DNA of 64,000 bases from Nakamurella sp040546275 (GTDB lineage: Bacteria; Actinomycetota; Actinomycetes; Mycobacteriales; Nakamurellaceae), in contig NZ_JBEPNO010000015.1 of NCBI RefSeq assembly GCF_040546275.1, positions 1 through 64,000 of the forward strand. Reading direction: 5' to 3'. Below the pieces are notes generated by a model, which was not told where the DNA came from, made no database searches, and was given only the letters and a program-made list of their open reading frames with translations. How positions within the stretch are numbered: position 1 is the stretch's first letter; each line of letters begins with the position of its first letter. Shown one piece after another: positions 43,031-51,832 of the stretch. Both the position numbers and the translations under genes were made by a program.

Positions 43031-44511
43031 AATCCGGACGCATCATTGCGCTGGTCGTCGGTTGCCTACTGCTGCTGCCCGGAATCGGGACACTGTTGGG
43101 CGGTGGCGGCCTCGCGTTGGGCTACGCCTTCGGTCGGAACGACGACGGCTACTTCTCGTTGACCGTCAACGATCTGCACAGCCCCACGGCGGCGATCACG
43201 GCCCGAAGCCCTGCGGTCACCAATGATCTCGGTACTCCCGTCTGGCTGACCGACGAACTGCGCACCGACGTGCGCCTCCGTGTCGCATCGACCGATCCCG
43301 CACAGAAGATCTTCGTCGGCATCGGGCCGGCCGCTCAGGTGGACACCTACCTCCGCGGCATCACCCACGATGACGTCACCTCGCTCACCGGAGGCGGAAG
43401 GCCCGTCTACCGGACCACCGCCGGGACCGGCGAAGCGACAGTGCCGTCCGAGCAGACCTTCTGGGCCACCAAGGCCACCGGCACCGGGTCCCAGGGGCTG
43501 GACTTCACCGCCACCGGTGGTCAGTGGGTGATGGTGCTCATGAACGCCGACGGGACACCCGGGATCACCAGCGACGCTGCCTTTCAGGTCAAGGCGCCAT
43601 TCCTGCTGCCGCTGGCCCTGATCCTGCTGGGCTTCGGGCTTCTCGTCACCGGCGGTGCGATCGCCCTGATCGTCGTCGGCGCCTCCGGCCGGCGGCGGGA
43701 CCGGGACGGAGACCGACTCCTGCCACTGAACTCGACGCTTCCTCCAGGGCGGGGTGTGACTGCCACCGCCGAGCATCCGGTCGTGCTGACCGCCCGGCTG
43801 GACCCGGGGTTGTCCCGGTGGCTGTGGCTGGTGAAATTGTTCCTGGCCTTTCCGCACTTCCTGATCCTGTTCTTCCTGCTGCCGGCGTTTGTCCTGGTCA
43901 CGGTCGTCGCAGGAGTCGCCATTCTGTTCACCGGCGTGTATCCGAGGGCGCTGTTCGAGTTCAACCGCGGCGTCCTGCGCTGGACCTGTCGGGTCTCCTA
44001 CTACGCGTTCTCCGGTGGCATCGGCACCGACGAGTACCCACCCTTCAGCCTGGGTAGAGCTCCGGACTACCCGGTCGTTCTTGACATCGCCTACCCTGTG
44101 CGGCTTTCCCGCGGGCTGGTCCTGATCAAGTGGTGGCTCCTGGCCATCCCGCACTACCTCATCCTGTCGGTGGCGGTCGGCAACTGGTTCGGCTGGAGCT
44201 CCTTGGACGGCGACCGTTTCGCGCTCGGACCGATCGGCGGCGGCGGGGTACTCGGTCTGCTCATCGTCGTTGCGGGTTGTGTGCTGCTGTTCACCGGCCG
44301 GTACCCGACGTCGCTCTACAACCTCATCGTGGGGGTGAACCGCTGGATCTACCGGGTCGTCGCGTACTCGGCCTTGATGACCGATCGGTACCCACCGTTC
44401 CGGCTCGACCAGGGCGGAACCGAGCCCACCAACCCGCCGCCGTGGCACCCGACCGCCGGTCCGGCCGACCCCCGCACCCCGGAACCGGCGGGTAGCCGAG
44501 GCGGACCATGA
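43027..44511 (+). CDS. DUF4389 membrane protein
   Basis: A 494-residue protein. The signal-anchor helix (IIALVVGCLLLLPGIGTLL) is followed by an extracytoplasmic domain (about 25-195), a helix (LPLALILLGFGLLVTGGAIALIVV), and two DUF4389-type units with the pattern LVKLFLAFPHFLIL...LFTGVYPRALFEF and IKWWLLAIPHYLIL...LFTGRYPTSLYNL. Function unknown. It is coupled by ATGA overlaps to the SRPBCC gene before it and the CPBP gene after it, suggesting a membrane complex. Confidence 0.82.
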   Translation: MKSGRIIALVVGCLLLLPGIGTLLGGGGLALGYAFGRNDDGYFSLTVNDLHSPTAAITARSPAVTNDLGTPVWLTDELRTDVRLRVASTDPAQKIFVGIGPAAQVDTYLRGITHDDVTSLTGGGRPVYRTTAGTGEATVPSEQTFWATKATGTGSQGLDFTATGGQWVMVLMNADGTPGITSDAAFQVKAPFLLPLALILLGFGLLVTGGAIALIVVGASGRRRDRDGDRLLPLNSTLPPGRGVTATAEHPVVLTARLDPGLSRWLWLVKLFLAFPHFLILFFLLPAFVLVTVVAGVAILFTGVYPRALFEFNRGVLRWTCRVSYYAFSGGIGTDEYPPFSLGRAPDYPVVLDIAYPVRLSRGLVLIKWWLLAIPHYLILSVAVGNWFGWSSLDGDRFALGPIGGGGVLGLLIVVAGCVLLFTGRYPTSLYNLIVGVNRWIYRVVAYSALMTDRYPPFRLDQGGTEPTNPPPWHPTAGPADPRTPEPAGSRGGP

Positions 44512-45440
44512 CCCACACCGCATCCCCGGTCCGATCGGGCCCGGGGCAGGCGGCCCGACCCGAGAAGGGGCTGCTCGCCTATGTTCTCCTCGCCTACGGG
44601 CTGAGTTGGTTGTGGTTGGTGCCGTTGGCCGTCGCGGGCTTCCGGGTCCAGGAGGGCCAGGGCTGGCCCACCCATTTCCCGGCGTTGCTCGGGCCCATGG
44701 TGGCCGCTGTGCTGGTCGCGTGGCGAACCGGAACGCTCCGCCGACTGCTGACGGGCATGGTCCGGGTCCGCGTGTCCCTCCGGTGGTGGGCGTGGGCGAT
44801 CAGCCCGCTGCTCCTCCTCGGCGTCGCGTTGGCGGCTGACAAGATCGCCGGACAGCAGCTGCCGGCGGTCGCTGATTTCGCCCGGATGAGTGGTCTCTCC
44901 TCGGCTCTGGGCGTCACCGGGGTGGCGATCCTGATGTTGCTCGTCAACGGTTTCGGGGAGGAGACGGGTTGGCGAGGTTTCGCCCTTCCCGCTCTGCAGC
45001 GCCGGTTCTCGCCGTTGACCGCCATGCTGGTGCTCTCCTTGATCTGGGCCGGCTGGCACCTACCGATGTTCCTGGTGGTGAACAACTTCCGCGACTTCTC
45101 GGCCGGAACGGTGATCGGCTGGCTCCTCGGGCTCACCGCCGGGTCGATCGTCCTGGGCTGGTTGTACAACCGGTCCGGAAGCATTGCCCTGGTGGCGGTC
45201 TGGCACGCGGGCTTCAACATGGTGAGCGCCACGGCCGCGGCGAGCGGGATCGTCGCTGCGGTCGTCACCACGGTCGTCATGGTCCAGGCCGTCGTCCTGG
45301 TCACTGCCGAACTGGTAGCGCGGCGGCGGGGCCTCCCGACGGTGCTCGGTCCCCGGACGAATTCGACCCACGCCGGCCCGGCCTCCCAACTTCGGCTCGC
45401 AGGTCGGCATTCTCGCCTTCCAACCGGAGCACGAGGATGA
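44508..45440 (+). CDS. CPBP-family intramembrane metalloprotease
   Basis: A 310-residue protein with about eight membrane helices. The CPBP/Abi active-site motifs are FGEETGWRGFALP (about residue 147), WAGWHLPMF (about 184) and AVWHAGFN (about 230), providing Glu-Glu and two His for the metal. Members cut membrane-embedded substrates or prenylated peptides; some give bacteriocin self-immunity. It starts inside the stop of the DUF4389 gene. The last 46 codons overlap the convergent MerR-type gene by 140 bp. Confidence 0.85.
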   Translation: MTHTASPVRSGPGQAARPEKGLLAYVLLAYGLSWLWLVPLAVAGFRVQEGQGWPTHFPALLGPMVAAVLVAWRTGTLRRLLTGMVRVRVSLRWWAWAISPLLLLGVALAADKIAGQQLPAVADFARMSGLSSALGVTGVAILMLLVNGFGEETGWRGFALPALQRRFSPLTAMLVLSLIWAGWHLPMFLVVNNFRDFSAGTVIGWLLGLTAGSIVLGWLYNRSGSIALVAVWHAGFNMVSATAAASGIVAAVVTTVVMVQAVVLVTAELVARRRGLPTVLGPRTNSTHAGPASQLRLAGRHSRLPTGARG

Positions 45441-45684
45441 TTCCGGCCAGGTTGAGACCGCCGGCGAGCAGGTCCCTGATTCGTCGCAGGCGGGTCAGGT
45501 CGTCGTTGCTGTAGCGGCGGGTGCCGCCGTCGGTGCGAGCGGGCTCCAGAAGTCCGCGGCGTTCGTAGGCGCGGATGTTCTGCACCCCGACATCGGTGAG
45601 TTCGGCAGCGACGGAGATGCCGTAGACACCCCTGGCGTCCTCACCCGCTGGCAGACCGGACTCGCCGCTCAGCAGATCGGGCAA
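45301..45684 (-). CDS. MerR/HspR-type regulator
   Basis: A 127-residue regulator. The MerR HTH (GISVAAELTDVGVQNIRAYERRGLLEPARTDGGTRRYSNDDL, shown in parts: VGVQNIRAYERRGLL) is followed by a coiled coil (LEGENADLRAEV) and a disordered tail. TTG 45684 is the start, with AGAGGA about 8 bases upstream. The HspR-type arrangement, divergent from an Hsp20 gene, suggests it represses that gene until heat or misfolded protein releases it. Its tail overlaps the CPBP protease gene. Confidence 0.82.
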   Translation of the reverse strand: MPDLLSGESGLPAGEDARGVYGISVAAELTDVGVQNIRAYERRGLLEPARTDGGTRRYSNDDLTRLRRIRDLLAGGLNLAGIILVLRLEGENADLRAEVGRPGRRGSNSSGDRAPSGGPAAALPVRQ

Positions 45685-45735
45685 CTCAAGTTCCTCTCAT
45701 GGTTCTCACACTTGCGATCGCCGTCGAACCGCTGC

Positions 45736-45780
45736 TATAAAAAAATCTATCACCACCGCCACACATCAGGACGGTGGTGA
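45736..45780 (+). promoter_or_regulatory. Hsp20 promoter with leader palindrome
   Basis: TATAAA at 45736-45741 is a strong -10 box. Just downstream, TCACCACCG (45750-45758) and CGGTGGTGA (45772-45780) form a perfect 9-bp inverted repeat with a 13-bp spacer. It could be the binding site of the divergent MerR-type protein or a leader hairpin acting as an RNA thermometer. A strong AGGAGG ribosome site precedes ATG 45827. Confidence 0.6.
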
Positions 45781-45826
45781 CCGGATAGGGCATCACCCTG
45801 ACTGTCTGAGGAGGAGGAAAGAACCA

Positions 45827-46261
45827 ATGCTGATGCGCACTGATCCGTTCCGGGAGTTCGACCGGCTGAGTCAGCAGGTCGTCGGAACACCCGGGACCCT
45901 GGCCCGACCGTCGGCCATGCCGATGGATGCCTGGCGTGAAGGTCACGAGTTCGTCGTCGAGTTCGATCTGCCCGGGGTGGACCCGGATTCGATCGACCTG
46001 GACGTCGAACGCAACGTGCTGACCGTGAAAGCCGAACGCAAGCCAGCGCAGGGCGACCGGGAATTCGTTGCTGCGGAGCGCCCACGCGGTGTCTTCAGCC
46101 GCCAATTGATCCTCGGGGACACGTTGGATACCGAACGCGTGAAGGCCGCCTACGACGGCGGTGTCCTCACGCTCCGAATCCCGGTCGCCGAGAAGGCCAA
46201 GCCCCGCAAGATCCGCATCGACCAACCGGCCCAGCAGGACCGGAAGCTCGTCGACGCCTGA
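45827..46261 (+). CDS. Hsp20/alpha-crystallin small heat-shock protein
   Basis: A 144-residue chaperone. After a short N-terminus (FREFDRLSQQV) comes the alpha-crystallin domain: WREGHEFVVEFDLPGVDPDSIDLDVE, NVLTVKAER, and RGVFSRQLILGDTLD. The C-terminal GVLTLRIPVAEKAKPRKI supplies the IxI-type tail contact. It holds unfolded proteins during heat stress. It is regulated, by position, by the divergent MerR/HspR-type gene and the palindrome in its leader. Confidence 0.92.
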   Translation: MLMRTDPFREFDRLSQQVVGTPGTLARPSAMPMDAWREGHEFVVEFDLPGVDPDSIDLDVERNVLTVKAERKPAQGDREFVAAERPRGVFSRQLILGDTLDTERVKAAYDGGVLTLRIPVAEKAKPRKIRIDQPAQQDRKLVDA

Positions 46262-46301
46262 CCCCGACCCGTCACAAACCGACCCAGGTAGGTGAAGACG
46301 A

Positions 46302-46568
46302 ATGGCGAACAACGTGGAGACGACGGAGGTCTTCCTCGCCCTGTGGCTCGACGAGGACATGCTGCGGGCCGAGTTCGACGCCATCATCGCCGCGGAATGG
46401 CCGACACGGGTGCCGACCCGAATGGCTCAGAATCGTTGCCAGAGGCCGAATTCGGGTCCCTCGCACCGATGGATACCGGCTCGCTCCCGACCACTGGTGG
46501 GTTCCGAGCCGGCTCCCGCCAGAGACCCCGGCCAGGAGCGCTCACCGCCTCGCGGCACTGGATGGTGA
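46302..46568 (+). CDS. small hypothetical protein after Hsp20
   Basis: An 88-residue reading. Only the first 35 residues (TEVFLALWLDEDMLRAEFDAIIAAEWPT) look like folded protein; the rest is Arg/Pro-rich and may reflect a frameshift or an over-long frame. It has a GTAGGTGAA-type site upstream and lies 40 bp after Hsp20, so it is probably cotranscribed. Function unknown. Confidence 0.5.
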   Translation: MANNVETTEVFLALWLDEDMLRAEFDAIIAAEWPTRVPTRMAQNRCQRPNSGPSHRWIPARSRPLVGSEPAPARDPGQERSPPRGTGW

Positions 46569-46652
46569 GCGCACCAGCAAACCTGACCGAACCGAATCAG
46601 AGGAGGTACGAAATCACAGGGCTCACGAACACTTGATGATCAGACACTCACC

Positions 46653-46710
46653 AAGAGCCGGTTCCGTTGCGTTGCAGGGCATCCCCCGCCGCGCACCGGG
46701 ACCGGCTCTT
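46653..46710. terminator. long-stem terminator between convergent units
   Basis: AAGAGCCGGT (46653-46662) and ACCGGCTCTT (46701-46710) pair perfectly, and the stem extends to 14 bp through one G-U pair, with a roughly 30-base loop. It separates the Hsp20 unit from the convergent BNR-repeat gene. Confidence 0.7.
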
Positions 46711-46746
46711 CGATGTGTTTGCTGGAAATGTAGACGGCCGGCCGGG

Positions 46747-48558
46747 CTACCCGCGGCCAGAACCGAGGCGGATCGAGGCGGTGTAGGAGTCCTGGTTCGG
46801 CGCCGTCTTGCCGGGATTGCCACGGAAGTCCGTCCACGACGGGTGAAGCTTGAGATCGGCACCCAGCACGGCTCCCGTGTAGTCGCCGATGAAAAGGCCC
46901 TGCACGACATTTCCCTGGTCATCGGTCCCGACGAACTGCACCTGGGGGTTGGAGGACTCGGTGGTGATCCGGTGGATAGGCAGGGACCGGCTCCGCAGCA
47001 CGTCCGTCGACGTCCAGTACGCGTAGTCCAGGTTGATACCGGAACTGTCGTAGTGCCGCGTGTACGACGTCACCGCGACGACGCCATATCGGATGGCGAT
47101 CGCGCCGAAGACCTCGTCCTCGGAGGTACCGACAGCGATCGTCCTGCTCCAATGCGAGCCGTCGGCGGACAGCGAGACGATGTTGTCTCCGTTGGATTTG
47201 ATCGAGGCTCCCGTCGTCGGGTCGTACCGCCCGTTCCGATCATCCGCCCAGGTGAGAGCGAGCAGACCGGTGAACCGGTCGTAGTCGAGCTGCGGGTAGC
47301 TGTTGATCCGGAAGTTCTCGCCGGTCAGCGTCGGGGTGCCGAGCGGCTCGTCGAACGGGAAGTCGTAGTTGGTGTCGACGATCGCCTTCTTGAACGTGCG
47401 CCCATGATCCTTGGACGTCGCCACCACCGTGACGTCGCGGTCGCCGTTGCCGACCTGGTCGCAGGCGAGCGTGGCACAGACCTCGCCCTCGTACGCGATG
47501 TACAGGGTGCCGTCGCGTCCGACCTTCGGATTCGAACCCTGCGAGAACGGCGTCAGCCCATGTGGTTGGAAGCCGTCCAACGTGGTGTCGACCCGGGAAT
47601 AGGGGGCGAAAGTGCGACCGTAGTTGGCGCTGGCCGCCACCACGATCGGCGATTCCAGATAGCCGCCGTCAGCAGTATCGGCGAACCGGGACCAGGTCAC
47701 GTAGACCCGTCCGCTGGTCTGGTCGGCGGCCAGCCAGATCTTGTCGTTGAAGATCTGGCTGGGGAACAGGTTGCCGGCGGCATCGACGCCGTCCGCCTGG
47801 ATCAGGATCGGGTTGTCCCAGTGCAGGCCGCCGTCATGGGAAACGTTCAGCGCGATGCCATTCGCTGCTTCGGTACCGGCACCGGTCGGCACGCCGCGGC
47901 TGAACACGATGTTGCCGTAGTACACGGTGTTGTGGGGCCCGAAGGCGAGGACCGGGTCACCGGCTGAATCCATCTGGGCGAAGGCGCCGCTACCGCCGGT
48001 CTGGAACGTCAGATGCGGCAGCTGGACGTTCTTCCATGTCTTGCCGCCGTCGAAGGTCGTGTACGCGTAACCGGATCCGTCATTGCGCTGCTCGCGGCTG
48101 TTGAAGATGCGGTAATCGTTCGTCCCGGCGACCAGGTTGTCGGGGTTCTCCGGATTCACCGCAATGGTGTTCTCGTTCTGCGCGGCGCTACAGCCGGTCT
48201 GGGAGCCGACCCCGACGATGGTGTCACCCACGATCTGGTCGACGTTCGGGGCGATCTTCTGGTAGGGATTCGGTAGCCCTACGCCGTCCTGGCACAGGGC
48301 CGAGAGGTTCGGCCCTTCACTTCCGCGATCAGCATCTTTCGCCGACAGCAGGGCTTTCAGACCAGGGTTGCGACGCCGGTCCGGCAGCTCGGCCCGTGCG
48401 TTCGGATGGGCGGTGACGCCAGGGGATCCCGGATCGATCGGGGGCGGTTTGCTCGCCGCCTGGGCCGTGGCCCCGCCGACCAGCGGGATGATCATGGATC
48501 CGGCGAGAGCCAGGAGCGCAACGAGAGCCGTTCTGCCGAGGCGAGGCGACACAGTCAT
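46747..48558 (-). CDS. secreted BNR/Asp-box repeat protein (sialidase-like)
   Basis: A 603-residue exported protein starting MTVSPRLGRTALVALLALAGSMIIPLVGG with a clear signal peptide. A beta-propeller with Asp-box repeats follows: TTFDGGKTWKN, SHDGGLHWDN, SKDHGRTFKK and SADGSHWSR. Proteins like this are sialidases or photosystem-assembly-like propellers. The catalytic Arg triad of true sialidases is not evident, so the enzymatic role is open. The start at 48558 follows AGAGAAAG. Upstream in-frame residues are not credible. Confidence 0.8.
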   Translation of the reverse strand: MTVSPRLGRTALVALLALAGSMIIPLVGGATAQAASKPPPIDPGSPGVTAHPNARAELPDRRRNPGLKALLSAKDADRGSEGPNLSALCQDGVGLPNPYQKIAPNVDQIVGDTIVGVGSQTGCSAAQNENTIAVNPENPDNLVAGTNDYRIFNSREQRNDGSGYAYTTFDGGKTWKNVQLPHLTFQTGGSGAFAQMDSAGDPVLAFGPHNTVYYGNIVFSRGVPTGAGTEAANGIALNVSHDGGLHWDNPILIQADGVDAAGNLFPSQIFNDKIWLAADQTSGRVYVTWSRFADTADGGYLESPIVVAASANYGRTFAPYSRVDTTLDGFQPHGLTPFSQGSNPKVGRDGTLYIAYEGEVCATLACDQVGNGDRDVTVVATSKDHGRTFKKAIVDTNYDFPFDEPLGTPTLTGENFRINSYPQLDYDRFTGLLALTWADDRNGRYDPTTGASIKSNGDNIVSLSADGSHWSRTIAVGTSEDEVFGAIAIRYGVVAVTSYTRHYDSSGINLDYAYWTSTDVLRSRSLPIHRITTESSNPQVQFVGTDDQGNVVQGLFIGDYTGAVLGADLKLHPSWTDFRGNPGKTAPNQDSYTASIRLGSGRG

Positions 48559-48685
48559 CAACTTTCTCTGATGGTGAACAGTGCGAAGGACCTCACTAGA
48601 CCTGATCCCTGTGGTGTCGGCAACACCAAGTGAGCCTTTCGAGCTGTGCGCCACCGGAATGGAGCAGTGCTGCGGCCATTCGAGG

Positions 48686-49801
48686 TCAGCGGAACCACCC
48701 GTCAGGGCCACGGGCAGATCCGATTCTCGGGGCGTACTGCTCGAAGAAGACCTTCGCCGTCAGCTCGCGACGACTCCCGACCCCCGCCTTGGCGAAGATG
48801 GATTTGAGATGGTCCTGCACCGTATACGGCGAGAGGTAGAGGCTCCGCGAGATGCCCGCCGTGTCAACACCCTGCAGGACAAGGGAAGCCACATCCTCCT
48901 CCCGATTGGTCAGCCCGAACGAGGCCACCACCAAGGGGACGATCTCGGGGGCGCCGGCGATCTCCAGCGTGATGACGACATCACCGGTTCGACCGTTGGC
49001 GGTGGTCAGTGCGGCAGCATGGACTACCAGCCACTGTCCCGAGGCCGTCCTGATCCGCGACCGCGGCGCAACCGCGCTTCCGAGCTCGTGGGCCCGCGCC
49101 GCTGCCGTCATGGCCGTCAACGACATCGGCAGTGCACCCCAATGAATACCGCCCAGTTCCTCGATACGTTGCTGCGCAGCTGAAGTCACCGAAAGCAGCT
49201 CGTTGTTGGCGTCGATGACCATGGCGGCCGGCCCCGTGATCGAAAGCGCGGTTCCAGCGGTGCCAATGACCAGGGACGATCGGAGCCCGATGGCCACCAA
49301 TTCGCAGATGGTCTCGACAAGATCGGCCTCATCCTGGGTGAACCCACCAGGACCGGTCGATCGATACAGACCGATCGCACCCCACATCCGGCCGCCGGTC
49401 CGGAACGCGGCACGCATCTCGTGGCCGTGCGAAAAGCGAGGGCGCAGGAATTCCCGAAAGCGTCGACTGCGTTCAGGCTGCCCACCCGTTTCCGTCTGCA
49501 GCACGGCGACCGGGACCGGACGCCGCACGAGGTCGGAGAATTGGAGGTAGTCATCGTTCATCCCGTACTCGTACCGGGCGAACTCCTCGTCCGCAGAGTC
49601 ACCGCTGTCCGTCTTGACCACGCCGGTGATCAAACCGGTGGACGGGTCCGTCGTCGCCAGGCAGGCGTAGTCGAAAGGGATCGCGCGACCCAGCAACTCA
49701 CAGATCGCCGCACAAAGCCCCTCGGTGGAGCCATTCTCGGTGATCAGGCCGGTCAGGCGCAGGCGGAGTGCCTCCGCTCGCAGCGTTCGGCCACCGACCA
49801 T
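48686..49801 (-). CDS. LuxR-type regulator
   Basis: A 371-residue regulator. The N-terminal two-thirds contain a GAF-like sensor region (RAIPFDYACLATTDPSTGLI, MWGAIGLYRSTGPGGFT). The C-terminal LuxR HTH is FGLTNREEDVASLVLQGVDTAGISRSLYLSPYTVQDHLKSIFAKAG, shown in part as LYLSPYTVQDHLKSIF. No receiver domain. It is divergent from a hemerythrin-like gene with 162 bp between them and may control it. The signal is unknown. Confidence 0.82.
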   Translation of the reverse strand: MVGGRTLRAEALRLRLTGLITENGSTEGLCAAICELLGRAIPFDYACLATTDPSTGLITGVVKTDSGDSADEEFARYEYGMNDDYLQFSDLVRRPVPVAVLQTETGGQPERSRRFREFLRPRFSHGHEMRAAFRTGGRMWGAIGLYRSTGPGGFTQDEADLVETICELVAIGLRSSLVIGTAGTALSITGPAAMVIDANNELLSVTSAAQQRIEELGGIHWGALPMSLTAMTAAARAHELGSAVAPRSRIRTASGQWLVVHAAALTTANGRTGDVVITLEIAGAPEIVPLVVASFGLTNREEDVASLVLQGVDTAGISRSLYLSPYTVQDHLKSIFAKAGVGSRRELTAKVFFEQYAPRIGSARGPDGWFR

Positions 49802-49963
49802 GCGGAAAACCTCCGTCCGTCCGGGCTCGGAGCCATCAGGAGATGACAGCGTCCCACTGCGCGCCGCCGAAGAGAACCCCAGAACGCTGGGATGGCCCCG
49901 CGTCGACCGGCCCCGCAGGCTTCACCACCGACAGCCCGCAGATCGGACGAAAGGTAGCGCCAG

Positions 49964-50686
49964 ATGACACTCGACCCACGGATCAGGATGTGGCCGGCGG
50001 AACCCAGCGTCGCGCCGGAACCGATTCCACCCGCCCCCGTAGATGTCCGGGACATGATCGTGGTCCACACTGCGCTCCTTCGCGAATACCGGCTCACGCC
50101 GGCCCTGATCCGCCTGGTGGCTGACGGTGACGTTCGGAGGGCGGAGATCGTTGGGGCGCACCTTCATTTCCTCGACGACCTCCTGCACCATCACCATGCC
50201 GGTGAGGACGATCTGCTGTGGCCGAAACTGCTGGCCCGGGTGCCGGCCGAGCTGGCACCGTTGATCGAGCTGATGGAGCTGCAGCACCATCGGATCGAGG
50301 TGGCGTTGAACCTGGTGAACGGTGCGCTGGCGGCGTGGAGGGCGTCCGCGGACGTGGAGATCCGCGACCGTCTGGCCGACCAGGTGCAGGAGTTGCATGC
50401 GCTGCTCGCCACCCACCTGGATACCGAGGAGCGGGATCTGCTGCCGCTGGCCTCCACGTGCCTGACTGCGCAGGAATGGCAGGAGATCGGTCGGTCCGGC
50501 GTCAGTGCACTGCCGAAGCTGAAGGTACCCATGGTGTTCGGAATGTTCATGTACGAAGGCGCCCCGGAGGTGCTGGCGGACATGCTGCGGACCGTGCCTG
50601 CCTTGCCGCGGCTCCTGCTGCCGGGCATCGCGCGGCGCAGCTACGCCCGTTACGCCCGAAAGGTGCACGGCGTCCCAGCCCCCTGA
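49964..50686 (+). CDS. hemerythrin-like cation-binding protein
   Basis: A 240-residue protein. The HHE-type helical bundle is seen in MIVVHTALLREYRL, HLHFLDDLLHHHHAGEDDLLWP, MELQHHRIEV and ATHLDTEERDLLPL, providing the His/Glu/Asp ligands of a di-iron site. A positively charged C-terminal tail follows. It may bind oxygen, nitric oxide or iron, or act as a redox sensor. It is the likely target of the divergent LuxR-type regulator. Confidence 0.85.
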   Translation: MTLDPRIRMWPAEPSVAPEPIPPAPVDVRDMIVVHTALLREYRLTPALIRLVADGDVRRAEIVGAHLHFLDDLLHHHHAGEDDLLWPKLLARVPAELAPLIELMELQHHRIEVALNLVNGALAAWRASADVEIRDRLADQVQELHALLATHLDTEERDLLPLASTCLTAQEWQEIGRSGVSALPKLKVPMVFGMFMYEGAPEVLADMLRTVPALPRLLLPGIARRSYARYARKVHGVPAP

Positions 50687-50775
50687 CAAGCTGGCGGCGT
50701 GACCGGCCGGCGGCGCGACGGCATGGTCCGCGGTAGGCGCGGTGGGCGCTTGACACGCTCTACCCTGGACCGGAG

Positions 50776-51144
50776 ATGATCACACGAAGAGAAGCCGCGG
50801 TCCGGCTGGACATTTCACCGGAGATGGCGCTGCGCAACGGGTTGCCGACTCGGATGTCCGAGGCCGAGGTCGCGCGACTGGACGCCGATCCGCCGGCCTG
50901 GCTCGCCCAGTCCAGGGCGAACCGGACGGGTCGGAAGCCAGTGTGGGTCGAGCTGACGTGCCACGTCTGCGGTAGCACCGAGATGGCGCGGCCCAAGAAG
51001 TGGTGGCCGGAGTTCACCTACGTCAGCTGCGATACCCACGGCCGCGACGAGCTTCCTGACGTACCGGACGGTTTCGTGCGGGGCGAGTACGAAGGCATCG
51101 GTACCCACTTCGTTGGGGTGCTCGACGAACCCGTCGACCACTGA
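50776..51144 (+). CDS. conserved hypothetical protein with zinc-ribbon-like segment
   Basis: A 122-residue protein. ITRREAAVRLDISPEMALRNGLPTRMSEAEV resembles an HTH-like head. Then WVELTCHVCGSTEMARPKKWWPEF and VSCDTHG provide CxxC and CxxH, probably a zinc ribbon. Similar proteins are widespread in actinobacteria, of the DUF5997 kind as far as I can recall, with no known role. It has its own short upstream region and no coupled partner. Confidence 0.7.
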   Translation: MITRREAAVRLDISPEMALRNGLPTRMSEAEVARLDADPPAWLAQSRANRTGRKPVWVELTCHVCGSTEMARPKKWWPEFTYVSCDTHGRDELPDVPDGFVRGEYEGIGTHFVGVLDEPVDH

Positions 51145-51164
51145 TGCGGCGAACAATGCTCTAC

Positions 51165-51260
51165 CTGGCACGACGCCTCCAGTAGGCGGCCAACGACGTC
51201 GCCCGCACGAGCAGGGTGCTGGACGACGGACCCGCACTCCAGTGGTGCCAATCCTTTTTG
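51165..51260 (+). repeat. copy B of the degenerate ~85-bp repeat
   Basis: Counterpart of 16870-16960, reading AANDVARTSRVLDDGPALQW after a TAG. The shared core is the same DGPALQ coding stretch and downstream GATCAGATC. It lies between the zinc-ribbon gene and the KptA gene. Confidence 0.5.
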
Positions 51261-51261
51261 A

Positions 51262-51810
51262 TCAGATCGTCAGGAACTCGGGTGCGATCGGATCGGCGAG
51301 CCAGACACGGTCGTTGCCGAGTCTGAAGACGATCCCTCTTCTGCCGGCGGCTACCGCCGCCACGGCGATGACGACCAACTCTGGGCCCTTGCGCCGACCG
51401 ACCTGCTCAGCCATCTCCCTGTCCACCGACAGATGCACGTACTGACGGCCCATTGGCTTGAGGCCTTCGGTCTGGATGATCCGCCAGGCCCGGGCGGACG
51501 TACCATGGAAGAGAATCTCGGGCGGCTCACCGACAGCCTTCGGAATTTTGCCGGCCAGGGAGTGCCCGTACAACGCCCGAATGGATCCTCCCTGCATTTG
51601 GTGCCGCTCCTTGTCAGCCTTTGCGATCATGTCGATGAGGTCCTCGGTAGTCGCCTCAGCCAGTTGGCCACCCCGTGCCCGAGCCGCTCGGAGCAGAGCT
51701 TCGATCGGAACCCACCCCTCGGGATCGGGCTCGAGGCCGTACGCCGACGGATCATGTCGCAGCGCATGCGATGCCATACGGCTCAACTGCTTCAGGCCGC
51801 TGTCGTCCAT
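51262..51810 (-). CDS. kptA: KptA/Tpt1-type RNA 2'-phosphotransferase
   Basis: A 182-residue protein. The N-terminal winged-helix part (SRMASHALRHDP, GWVPIEALL) carries the conserved Arg-His; KADKERHQ and GSIRALYGHSL follow, and the C-terminal ADP-ribosyltransferase-like half has LFHGTSARAWRII, GRQYVHLSVD and GIVFRLGNDRVWLAD. Tpt1 uses NAD to remove an internal 2'-phosphate from RNA. Bacterial substrates are uncertain. It lies 22 bp after the immunity gene of RHS toxin 2 on the same strand. Confidence 0.85.
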   Translation of the reverse strand: MDDSGLKQLSRMASHALRHDPSAYGLEPDPEGWVPIEALLRAARARGGQLAEATTEDLIDMIAKADKERHQMQGGSIRALYGHSLAGKIPKAVGEPPEILFHGTSARAWRIIQTEGLKPMGRQYVHLSVDREMAEQVGRRKGPELVVIAVAAVAAGRRGIVFRLGNDRVWLADPIAPEFLTI

Positions 51811-51832
51811 GATGGCTCCTCCAGTCCCTGCT

